This document shows positions 20,154 through 28,517 of a stretch of DNA of 64,000 nt, piece after piece. Both the position numbers and the translations under genes were made by a program. Each line of letters starts with the position of its first letter. The stretch's first letter is position 1. Origin of the DNA: Plantactinospora soyae (lineage in GTDB: Bacteria; Actinomycetota; Actinomycetes; Mycobacteriales; Micromonosporaceae); NCBI RefSeq assembly GCF_014874095.1, contig NZ_JADBEB010000001.1, forward strand, positions 6,076,001 through 6,140,000. The letters run 5' to 3'. Below the pieces are notes generated by a model, which made no database searches, had not been told where the DNA came from, and was given only the letters and a program-made list of their open reading frames with translations.

Positions 20154-20489
20154 AAATGACTCGTTGATAGCAGCCGCGTCCTGGGCCTCACTCGCGGTCG
20201 CCCGCCGGGTGGGCATCCGCCTGTACCGCGACCTGCCGGCGGCTCGCGACCATATTTGAATAGCGCTGATATCCATTGCTACTTCGCGATTGCGGTCCGC
20301 AATTTGGTGGTGACTGGCTGCTTGCTGCATGAAATATCATCGGTTAGCCTGGCGAAGGAAATGGTGGTCGAGGAGCGCTCGTCGAGCTCTGTTGCCAACC
20401 CCCTTTTTCTCCATTTCCAAGGTTTGCCGCAGCAACTGGGGAAGGCCTGCCGAGCTTTTCTTCCTGCGAATCTCGCTAAGGGGAAATTG

Positions 20490-21332
20490 ATGGACGACGT
20501 CTCTGAGGCAGCTGTTCTGCGTGCCATTGACGAAATGCATGCCCGGCTCGGCGAGCAGCTCACGGTCGATGACCTGGCGCGTGCGGCCATGTTCAGCAAG
20601 TTCCACTTCACCCGCATGTTCCAGCGGGTGACCGGAGTGTCACCCGGCCGGTTCCTCTCCGCGCTGCGGCTGCAACGCGCCAAAGAACTCCTGGCGTCCA
20701 CCCCGATGAGGGTGGCGGACATCAGCGTCAGCGTCGGCTACAACAGCGTCGGCACCTTCAGCTCCCGGTTCAGCCGCAGCGTCGGCATGTCACCCACCAT
20801 CTACCGGCGCTGCGCCGGTTACGCCATGGAGATCCGCGACCAGGCCGACGGCCTCCGCCCCCGGCTCGCCGATGCGGGACTCTCCTGCGACGTCGTGCTC
20901 GCCGAGCAGGACCACGACGCGATGATCTTCGTCGGCCTCTTCGCCGGCCGGATTCCCGAGGGCCGCCCGGCCCGTTGCGCCGTGCTGCGCGCGTCGGCAC
21001 GAGTCCGGTTCGACAATCCGCCACCGGGCAGCTGGTATCTGCACGCCCAGTCCATCTCCGTCGGCGACGCGCCGGCCGTCTCGAAGCTGGGTCCGTCGGG
21101 CGCCAGCTGGGGCCTGTACGCCGACCGGGCTGACCGGCCGGTCGCCGTGGCGAGCGCCGGGCCGATCCTCCTGCGCCCGGGTACCACCGCCTCCACCAAG
21201 CTGATCCTCCGCCCAGGCCGGGTCCTCGACCCGCCGGTCCTGCTCGCGCTGCTCGATGTCCGCACCTACGCGCTCACCGGGCGGGCACAATCGCGGAACA
21301 GGGCGGGAAGTGAACTGGCCAGCGTCGCATGA
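20490..21332 (+). CDS. AraC-family regulator with N-terminal HTH (copy 1)
   Basis: A 280-residue regulator. Two HTH motifs occupy residues 12-110: LTVDDLARAAMFSKFHFTR, then MRVADISVSVGYNSVGTFS with the SRFSRSVGMSP signature. The C-terminal half has no recognised ligand domain. The ATG at 20490 is preceded by AAGGGG; longer upstream frames lack this and overlap debris. It heads a three-gene operon with a membrane protein and a chorismate mutase, so it may control aromatic precursor supply. It is paralogous to the regulator at 24.3 kb, with the same architecture and length. Confidence 0.8.
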   Translation: MDDVSEAAVLRAIDEMHARLGEQLTVDDLARAAMFSKFHFTRMFQRVTGVSPGRFLSALRLQRAKELLASTPMRVADISVSVGYNSVGTFSSRFSRSVGMSPTIYRRCAGYAMEIRDQADGLRPRLADAGLSCDVVLAEQDHDAMIFVGLFAGRIPEGRPARCAVLRASARVRFDNPPPGSWYLHAQSISVGDAPAVSKLGPSGASWGLYADRADRPVAVASAGPILLRPGTTASTKLILRPGRVLDPPVLLALLDVRTYALTGRAQSRNRAGSELASVA

Positions 21333-21377
21333 GCGCGACACGGCACGCGCACTCCGCTCACCTATCCGGAGGCCCGG

Positions 21378-22076
21378 GTGACCACCCGACACCGTGAGCT
21401 GACAACCGTTGCTCCCGCCGGACCGGCCCATCGGACCCAAGTCGTGCTGCTCAGCGCTGCCGCCGGCCTGCTGCTCGCGGCGCTGTGGTCCTTCCACTTC
21501 GTGGACACGGTCATCGGTGAGAACGTCGCCGACTCCCTGCTGGGCCACTCCGCCCAGGAAGCGACTCTGTCCGGCACGGTGGCTTCCCTGGTCTTCGCGC
21601 CCGTCTCAGGCATGGCCGGGACACTGACCGCCTGCAACATCGCCATGGCCGCCGCGCTGGGACCGCTCGGGCAGGCCGTCGGACCGGTGCGTGAGACCGG
21701 ACGGATGTCGCTGCGGGCCCTGGTGCGCCCTTTGGCGCTGCTGACACTCGGCATGGTGTGCGTCTCGGCCACTTACGGATTCGTCGGGGTACGGAAGTTG
21801 TTGCACTGGGCGGTGGACAGCGGCAACCCCTTCTATCGGGCCGCTGCCTTCATCCTGCAATCGATCGGCAACATGCTGCTCGTCGGCGTGCTGTTCGTCG
21901 TCATCGCGACGGTGACCCGGGGCCGGGCGATGCGCTGGCTCTCGAACCCGGTGCGGGCCGCCGTGGTCACTGCCGCACTGCACATCGCGCTGGGCGTCTT
22001 CAACATCGCCTACTGGGACATCCGGCCGCCGGCGAACTTCGGCTACGGCTGGTTCCCGACGGCGCCGTACAACTGA
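21378..22076 (+). CDS. integral membrane protein of unknown function
   Basis: A 232-residue protein with about five to six hydrophobic segments (around residues 25-45, 70-95, 120-140, 155-180 and 195-215). It starts at GTG with a GGAGG site 9 nt upstream, 45 nt after the AraC gene and 46 nt before the chorismate mutase gene. I recognise no transport motif. The operon context suggests a cluster-associated membrane role; the function is unknown. Confidence 0.6.
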   Translation: MTTRHRELTTVAPAGPAHRTQVVLLSAAAGLLLAALWSFHFVDTVIGENVADSLLGHSAQEATLSGTVASLVFAPVSGMAGTLTACNIAMAAALGPLGQAVGPVRETGRMSLRALVRPLALLTLGMVCVSATYGFVGVRKLLHWAVDSGNPFYRAAAFILQSIGNMLLVGVLFVVIATVTRGRAMRWLSNPVRAAVVTAALHIALGVFNIAYWDIRPPANFGYGWFPTAPYN

Positions 22077-22122
22077 CCGGCGCCGGTGCTCTCGAGAGCA
22101 TGGCGGTGGGAGAGGAACGACC

Positions 22123-22398
22123 GTGAACGACTTCAGCGACATCGCGACCACCGAGACCGCGTCCGCGATCGCTGGGCTGCGCGAGCGGATCGACCAGATC
22201 GACGAATCGCTCATTCAGCTGTGGCTTCAGCGTACCCGGCTCTCCCGCCAGATCGGCGCCGCCCGCGTCGCCGCCGGCGGCACCCGAGTGGTGCTCAGCA
22301 GGGAAAGCGAGATTCTGCGGCGCTTCCGCGAGGGCCTGGGCGACGAAGGCGTACAGGTTGCCTTGTTGCTCCTGCGGGCCGGCCGCGGCCCCCTGTGA
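22123..22398 (+). CDS. chorismate mutase, AroQ type
   Basis: A 91-residue all-helical chorismate mutase (chorismate to prephenate). It shows the family pattern LRERIDQIDESLIQL, RTRLSRQIGAARVAAGG, LSRESEILRRF and the LLLRAGRG tail, close to stand-alone actinomycete mutases found in biosynthetic clusters. It feeds the prephenate and 4-hydroxyphenylpyruvate branch used by the 4-hydroxymandelate synthase at 38 kb. It is the last gene of the AraC-membrane protein operon. No prephenate dehydrogenase gene is in the window, so the host's own enzyme would be needed. Confidence 0.85.
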   Translation: MNDFSDIATTETASAIAGLRERIDQIDESLIQLWLQRTRLSRQIGAARVAAGGTRVVLSRESEILRRFREGLGDEGVQVALLLLRAGRGPL

Positions 22399-22433
22399 CG
22401 GCGGTCCTGTCATGGTGAACGCGGACCCCGCTG

Positions 22434-23164
22434 TCAAGCCGCGGGAATAGTAGTCCTTCGAAGTTGAGCGGGGTTGAGGTGTCCGCGGTGGCATCGGGTG
22501 GTCGCGGTGCGGATGCGTAGCCGCTGATTCCCGGGATTTCGGCATCCGTAGGCGTCGCGGGCGACGGTTTTGCTGACGCGGTTGGTGCCTTCGAAGCCGG
22601 CGTCGGTGATGCCGGTGGTCACGATCGGGGCGCCGATCTTGGCCGGCAGCGGTGTTTGCCGCTCATACGCACCGCCGAGCGGGGCAGCCGGTTGCGGATG
22701 CGCCACTCGGGGTCGGTGCCGCGCCCGCGACGTCCGCGCTGGGTGAGCGTCATGCGTCGGCGGACCTCGGTGACCGCGCGATTCGCCAGCTGCACGACGG
22801 GGAAGTGGTCGACGACCAGCAGCGCGTGCGGCAGTACCTGCCGGATCGCAGCCCGGAACATGGTGCACATGTCGATCGCAACGACTGCCGTCACCTGCTC
22901 GCGCCAGGCCGGTGGGCGCTCGGTCAGCCAGCCGGTGACCGCCGCGGTGGTACGGCCTTCGACCCGGGCCAGTAGCCCTTGACCACCGGACAGGTCGCAG
23001 AAGCCGACGTGCCATCGGTCCGCGGTGACGGTCCACGAGCCGGCCTGTTCGTCCCATCTCCGATGCGGGTTGCCGCGGCGGACCTCGTCGATGCCGAGCC
23101 CGCAACCGGGTCCGGCCCGGCGGGCAACACCCTGTTCGCGTGCACGGTGAACGCCTCGGCGGCC
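22434..23164 (-). pseudogene. ISL3-family transposase remnant
   Basis: Scattered frames on the minus strand give ISL3 DDE pieces: VVAIDMCTMFRAAIRQVLPHA, VVDHFPVVQLANRAVTEVRRR and a C-terminal ITDAGFEGTNRVSKTVARDAYG. At least three frameshifts separate them. No intact frame remains. Confidence 0.75.
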
Positions 23165-23880
23165 CGGCGCGGGCGGTGAACTCCTGCAGCGTCTTGGCCA
23201 GGTACGGCAGACCGCGTTCGGTGGCGCCGGCGTGGATGCGGTTGGTGACCAGCTCAGTCACTTCGGCACGTCCTTGAGGTGGGGGCGGTTGGTGAACGGG
23301 CTGGCCTGGGCGATCTGGTCATAGACCGACAGCGGGCAGGCCTCGACGGTGACCTGAGCGGCCGGGGCCCGGGTGAGCAGGTCTTGCAGCGGCCCGGGGC
23401 CGCCACCGGGCCGGCGTCGTGACACGGGCAGAGAGGGCGGGCGGGTTTGCTGGGGTGACGGCCCGGGTGTGTCCGCCGGGCAGGCCGTCCCCCTGCGTTT
23501 CCTCGACGATGCGGGTGCCGCAGCCGGCGGCCCGCTGGCGGGGGGCCAGCAGCGTGCTGCCACGCGTCCACCACGTGCGTGAACGCGTCGATCACCTGCC
23601 CTCGGGCCGGCCGGCCTGTGCGCCGCGACGGCGCCTCGCCACCATCGGCAGCGAGGTACTTCTTGACCGTGCGCCAGTTCAGGCCGGTCTCGCGGGCAAT
23701 CTCCGAGACCCGGCTCCAGCCTCATACAGGGTCCAGAACCGGCGAACGTCCCACCACCGCTGCTCATCCAACGCCCCCCATCGCCAGCCGCCGAACGTCT
23801 GCCAGGCAACGACCCGAGCGGCCTGACACCCGGCACCCGTGCACACCCTCTGCACGTTTACCCGTACGCAGCTCTGCACT
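23165..23880 (-). pseudogene. IS21-family remnant (istA piece plus first part of istB)
   Basis: Minus-strand pieces resemble IstA (an Arg/Trp-rich helix and a TVKKYL-type HTH region, ending near LKDVPK), followed by the typical IstB N-terminus MTELVTNRIHAGATERGLPY. The IstB frame breaks off after about 32 residues where ISL3 sequence begins. Large internal deletions and frameshifts make it inactive. Confidence 0.55.
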
Positions 23881-24085
23881 CATAGCCGTACGCCGACAGC
23901 AGCCTCAAAGATGACGCGGAAACCCACCTCGCCTAACGTCATGCATGCGGACCGTTCGGGTGTAACGGGCCGATGCGGTTGATTAAATGGTCGACCGTCG
24001 TGCCTATACATGGGTGCGGTGGCAAGCAGCAAGACGTCGGCAGGAGTTCATTGTGCGATGCATGGCATCACAGTAGGACTGCTCG

Positions 24086-24313
24086 ATGTCAAATTCCCAG
24101 CGTAAATCACGTGCGCGCCTGTTCACGCCGAATCGCGCTATGACAAGAGGGAGGGAAATCCGCGGATTCCATGTCGCAGACGAAGCGGCACGGGCTCGGC
24201 TGGAGGCGGTTGGCGCGGATTTCCTGGATGGTTTTCAGTTCGCGCTGGAGGATCGCGACACCGGGGGCGCGGGTCACACGTGCCGACCAGATTCAGTAGA
24301 GGAGCGACCGTGA
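24086..24313 (+). pseudogene. N-terminal fragment of a DUF1702-like protein
   Basis: A 75-residue frame. Its residues 8-52 fit the N-terminus of DUF1702 proteins: a basic RxRLFTP start, REIRGFHV, AARARLEAVGADFLDGF and ALEDRD. DUF1702 proteins are normally about 300-350 residues and are often encoded beside enediyne polyketide genes. Here the frame ends in unrelated sequence whose stop (24311-24313) overlaps the GTG of the AraC gene. I read it as a truncated relic of a larger gene, not a complete small protein. The match is by eye. Confidence 0.5.
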
Positions 24314-25137
24314 TGCAACCCGCAGTCCGGCAGGCGATCTCGACCATGCAGGAAAGATATTTCGAACCACTCACACTGAACGATATCGCGACCGAGGTGT
24401 TCGTCAGCCCGTTCCATTTCTCGCGAATCTTCGCGAAGGAGGTCGGGGTCAGCCCGGGTCGCTACCTGACGGCGGTGCGCATGTTCGAGGTCAAGCGACT
24501 GCTGCTGACCAGCTCGTTGACGGTGTCGGAAATCGTGTGCAGCGTGGGCTACAGCAGCGTCGGCACCTTCACCAGCCGATTCACCAGAGCGGTCGGACGA
24601 ACCCCGTCGCAGTACCGGGACGCCGAGGTGCGCGATCTGCTGATGGCGATCGCTCCGCACTATCGGCGGTTGCCGGCCCCGGACGCCATGCATCGGGCGG
24701 TCCAGCGGCGCGGCTGCACCGCGCGGGGCGGCAACTCGATCACGACCAGCATCGAGATGCCACCCGGGACGAAGCCGGGAAACGTGCTGGTGGCAGCGTT
24801 CGCCGAGCGGGTTCCGCAGTGCGGTCCGGTCGCATTCGCCGGGGTGGCGTCGCCACAGTCGTCCAAGATTGAACTGCCGGACGTCCCGGCGGGTACATGG
24901 AACGTGGTGGCTGCCGCGGAATGTGGCTCCGACGATTCCGCGACGCCCTCGATCCTGTGGGGAACTGCGCGCCGGCCGATCACGGTCGGCCTCGGTGGGG
25001 CTGCCTCGGCGCACGTCCGTATGCAGTCTCCGCGGTCGACCGACATCCCCATCGCGTTCACACTCGCCTCCTGCCGGTCGTCGTCATCAAACCGCCACGC
25101 CATGGGCGACTCGAGAGATCTGCACTTGGTCGCCTAG
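24310..25137 (+). CDS. AraC-family regulator with N-terminal HTH (copy 2)
   Basis: A 275-residue regulator with a double HTH at the N-terminus (LTLNDIATEVFVSPFHFSR and LTVSEIVCSVGYSSVGTFTSR) and an unassigned C-terminal half. The start is GTG 24310 or ATG 24313, both served by a GAGGAG site at 24299-24304. Its TAG stop (25135-25137) is part of the CTAG target duplicated by the IS701 insertion, so the protein is intact but anything cotranscribed downstream has been separated from it. It is paralogous to the 20.5-kb regulator. Confidence 0.8.
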   Translation: MMQPAVRQAISTMQERYFEPLTLNDIATEVFVSPFHFSRIFAKEVGVSPGRYLTAVRMFEVKRLLLTSSLTVSEIVCSVGYSSVGTFTSRFTRAVGRTPSQYRDAEVRDLLMAIAPHYRRLPAPDAMHRAVQRRGCTARGGNSITTSIEMPPGTKPGNVLVAAFAERVPQCGPVAFAGVASPQSSKIELPDVPAGTWNVVAAAECGSDDSATPSILWGTARRPITVGLGGAASAHVRMQSPRSTDIPIAFTLASCRSSSSNRHAMGDSRDLHLVA

Positions 25138-25158
25138 TACTCCAGCAGGAGATCCGTT

Positions 25159-25465
25159 TCAGGGTTCTGTGAGGGCTTGCCGGGCGTAATGGCTGGTCTT
25201 GGCCGCGTCTTGGTGTCGGCGTCGGAAGATTGACCAGGCGATGACGTCGGTGATGCGTCGGGCGGGTTCGAGGATCAGGGCGTGAAACAGGCGGCGGAGT
25301 TCGTTGACGATGATGTCGATCAGGCCGTCCGGGCTGGTGGTGGAGGCGGTGGCTGCGGCGGCGAGGAATGCGTGCGCGGCGAGGACCAGGGTGGTCCAGC
25401 GGTGCCAGGCTTTCCAGCGGCGGTGCTGGTGCTGGTCCAGGCCGAGGCCGGTCTTGGTGGCTTGG
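25159..25465 (-). pseudogene. IS701 transposase, C-terminal block
   Basis: Reads QATKTGLGLDQHQHRRWKAW, WHRWTTLVLAAHAFL, LIDIIVNELRRLF and ends in ALTEP. This is the usual C-terminus of IS701 transposases. Joined to the middle block it gives the family's EESFQA motif across the intron junction, with TTC split as TT/C. Confidence 0.85.
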
Positions 25466-27879
25466 GTTGGGTGGGCCGCGCAGCGAGGTGCCCTGGTGGG
25501 GTCCTTTTCCGCGCGGCCTCCCGCCGAAGCGGACGTGCGAGTTTCCCCGCATCCGGCTCTCCAGTGACTATGCCGTGAGTGTGGTGGGTTGCCTCGCGTG
25601 GATGTGGTCGTGGCAGGTGTCGCAGACGACAAGGGCTTTGCGTTTGCGGCGGGCCATGACGGCTGCCCATGCGGGTTGGGCGGGTCCGGGCGGGCCGAGC
25701 TCGGCGAGGTTGCGGACGTGGTGCGTGTTCATGTGTCCGGTCTGCTCGCAGAGTTCGCAGCGCCGTTTGAGTAGGCGGGTGATCAGCTCTTTTGGAGGGT
25801 GATGCAGCCCGTCCGGTCGGCGGTCGTCGATGACCGCTGTTTTCTGCCGTTGCAGGGGGAAGCCGCCGAACCTGGCGACCAGTGGCTTCCTGTCTTCGCG
25901 GTGCAGGGTCGCCTCGAAGCAGACCCGTGGCCCGTTCGGCGTGATGATTTTGGCCTGGTGTTTGCGGGCCATTTTCGTCGGCGTCGAGTGGTGCTTGGAG
26001 GCCAGGGTTCGTAGCAGCGAGGACAGCATGACCCATCGCAGCCGGTGAAGTCGCCGGATGTTGCTGGCGAGTAGGTAGTACTGGACGATGCCTCGATATT
26101 CGGCCCCGTAGGTCGCGACGATGGTGTAGTCGTCGCGGTTCATGATGGGGGTGCGGCGCGCGGGTTGGCCGCGCTTGAGATATCGGGCGCATTTGGCTTG
26201 CACCACCGACCGTGGCACCCGCAGAGCGATCTGACCGTTGACGTTGCGTTTGCCTCGGGTCAGCTTGCGGTCGTTGTGCTGGACGGTGATGTCGTAGCCG
26301 AGGAATCTCGCCGCGCCGGTGCGGGCGTGGGTGATCAGCGTCTTGGCGTGGTTCAGTTCCAGCTTGAGGTCGTCACGCAGGAACTGGGTCAGCCGCTGTT
26401 TGATCTCCTCGGCTTCGGCCTTGGGTCCGGCGAACCCGAGCAGGTGGTCGTCGGCATAGCGGATATAGCGCAGCCGGCGGTAGCTCGGGTCGTTCGGGTC
26501 TGAGCTGGGCAGGGCCAGCATTGCTTTGCGTAGCGCCCTGGCTTGGACGCGGTCGCCGCGTCTGCGTGCCTTGGCCAGTTCGTTGGCCACCTGAAGGTAG
26601 GCCGGGTTGCGGGCCCGTCGTTCCCCTCGGTTGTAGTGCGGCATCAGAACTGTCTCGACGTAGCGGTCCAGCCGGTGCAGATAGATGTTGGACAAGATCG
26701 GGGAAGCGACCCCGCCCTGCGGTGCACCGCTGAGCGTGGCGTTCCAGGTCCAGTCCTCCAGGTATCCGGCTTGCAGCATGTTACGCAGCAGCCGCAGGAA
26801 CCGGTTGTCGTGGATTTGCTCCGCCAGCGTGTCGAGCATGACCTGATTGTCGAGCGACCCGAAGCAGTCGGAGATGTCACCCTCGACGAACCATGCCGTC
26901 CCCGGCCAGGTGTTCGCCACCTCCCGCAACGCGGTATGGCAGCCCCGGCCGGGGCGGAATCCGTGGGAACGGTCGGAGAATGACGGCTCGTAGTACGACC
27001 CCAACAGCAGCCTAACTACCTCGCCCACGAGTTTGTCCGACCAGGTCGGCAGGCCGAGTGGGCGTAGTTTGCCGTTCTTCTTCGGGATGTATACCCGTCT
27101 GGCTGGGCTGAATCGGTAACGCTCGTGGCGTATCGCTTCGATGATGCGACCGATCTTGTTTAGCGACATGCCGTCCACGGTCTCCTGCGTGACCCCCGGA
27201 GTCATCGCGCCCTGGTTGGCGTAAATGCGTCCGTAGGCCAGCAGATACAACTGCGGATTGAACAACTGTCGATACAGTTCTGTCAGCGGCAGACCCTTCC
27301 TGCCGCGCTCACGGAGGACACCCAGTACCGTTTCGGCGTTCTACATTTCGCATACCTCCCGACCTTTGGTATCCGATCACCTGGTCCCCTTCGCCTATGT
27401 GGACGGCTTTCCCGTCCTCCCCGGCAGGGCGTGACTCCTGCGACTACTACGGGACCTGCGTCGCCATAGGACTCGCGTCCCGTAGGCGATCCCACGTTCG
27501 TCCTTGTCGCACGTCCGAGCGTGACGTAGGCGGCCCACTCATCTCCTTGAATACCCTCGCTGGGCATCGCTTCGTGTTCCGGAAGTTGCCGCGGTTATGC
27601 TTCATCACCGCCGCAGAACACGGCACCGGTTTCAGACGTCTTTCCGGTGGATGGGAAGTTGCATCGACTGGAGATTAGGCTTCAGGCAATCCAGCTTTCG
27701 CCATATCACGCGGGTCTCCCAGCGCACCGCCCCTGACGTCTGGGCCCAGCCGCTGGTTTCCTGGCATGCTCTTGTCCCCGCCCACCTTTCGGCTGCGGGT
27801 AAGCCATTCAGACCCAGAAACCTCCTTCCGAATTCCTCCCAACTGCGTTGGGGATGCGACAAGGCGCCTCGTGGCGCAC
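25466..27879 (-). mobile_element. group II intron A, same strand as the transposase
   Basis: A 2414-bp intron. The 5' end is GTGCGCC (27879 downward), fitting the GUGYG consensus; the 3' end is an AC dinucleotide at 25466. A 36-nt domain V hairpin (GAGCCGGATGCGG, GGAAAC loop) is at 25559-25524, followed by a domain VI-like stem. It encodes a reverse transcriptase-maturase. Excision restores the transposase reading frame, so the boundaries are well supported. In this orientation it could splice out of transposase mRNA. Confidence 0.9.
25568..27265 (-). CDS. ltrA: group II intron reverse transcriptase/maturase with HNH domain (intron A)
   Basis: A 565-residue RT-maturase. RT blocks include RPLGLPTWSDKLV, SHGFRPGRGCHTAL, LSGAPQGGVASPILSN and the catalytic IRYADD. 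The C-terminus has a CELCEQ...HHVRNL...CDTCHDHIH zinc/HNH endonuclease. It splices its host intron and copies it by target-primed reverse transcription. The sister protein in intron B starts about 25 residues earlier (MQSAETVLGVL). In intron A the equivalent ATG (27346-27344) is followed directly by TAG (27343-27341), so translation must begin at a weaker downstream start such as the TTG at 27265, if it occurs at all. Confidence 0.85.
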   Translation of the reverse strand: MFNPQLYLLAYGRIYANQGAMTPGVTQETVDGMSLNKIGRIIEAIRHERYRFSPARRVYIPKKNGKLRPLGLPTWSDKLVGEVVRLLLGSYYEPSFSDRSHGFRPGRGCHTALREVANTWPGTAWFVEGDISDCFGSLDNQVMLDTLAEQIHDNRFLRLLRNMLQAGYLEDWTWNATLSGAPQGGVASPILSNIYLHRLDRYVETVLMPHYNRGERRARNPAYLQVANELAKARRRGDRVQARALRKAMLALPSSDPNDPSYRRLRYIRYADDHLLGFAGPKAEAEEIKQRLTQFLRDDLKLELNHAKTLITHARTGAARFLGYDITVQHNDRKLTRGKRNVNGQIALRVPRSVVQAKCARYLKRGQPARRTPIMNRDDYTIVATYGAEYRGIVQYYLLASNIRRLHRLRWVMLSSLLRTLASKHHSTPTKMARKHQAKIITPNGPRVCFEATLHREDRKPLVARFGGFPLQRQKTAVIDDRRPDGLHHPPKELITRLLKRRCELCEQTGHMNTHHVRNLAELGPPGPAQPAWAAVMARRKRKALVVCDTCHDHIHARQPTTLTA

Positions 27880-28517
27880 AAAGATTCCTCGATGCTCCAG
27901 CGGCGGCCGGCAACCGTGACGAGGTGGTGCAGAGCAACGGGTTCGGGGCTCCAGCAGCGGTAGAAGGCCAACTCGCCGGTGGTGCGGTTGCGGCGGATCA
28001 GCAGCCAGTGGTGACCGGCGTGCTGGTCGGCGGCCAGGGGCAGTGTGATGAACGCCCAGTCGTAGTAGCGGTGCCCCTTTGCTCCTGCGCCGGCGGAAAT
28101 CCGTTGCCATGCGTGTTTCGGCAGGTCGGCGGCAATCCGGTCGGCGCGCAGGACACCGAGGCCGGTAGGGACTCGGTGCGAGTAGGCGACGGCAAGGACG
28201 GAGCCGAGTCGCAGGCCGCGTAACGCTGCGGCCAGGTGGGGGTCGCCGCCGTAGGCTTCGTCGCCGGCGACCCACCGGCAGGGCAGCCCGCCGGTCACCG
28301 CCGTCTCGATCAATCGACGTGCCAGCTGCGGTTTCGTGGCGAAGGTGACGGTGTCGGGCACGCCCGCCTCAGCGCGTTGTGCGGTGTCGCCGGTCCAGGA
28401 TTTCGGCAGGTATAGGTCGACATCGACCAGGGTGTGCCCGAGCGGAGAGGCGTAGGACAGGTGCACGGCGAGCTGGCAGTTCTCGATCTTCCCGGCGGTG
28501 CCGGAGTACTGCCGCTG
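27880..28517 (-). pseudogene. IS701 transposase, middle block
   Basis: Reads QRQYSGTAGKIENCQ, HLSYASPLGHTLVDVDLYLP, VAGDEAYGGD, RRNRTTGELAFYRCW and WSIEES. It contains the central DDE core segments of IS701 transposases. It sits between the two introns and is in frame with both flanking blocks once they are removed. Confidence 0.85.
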
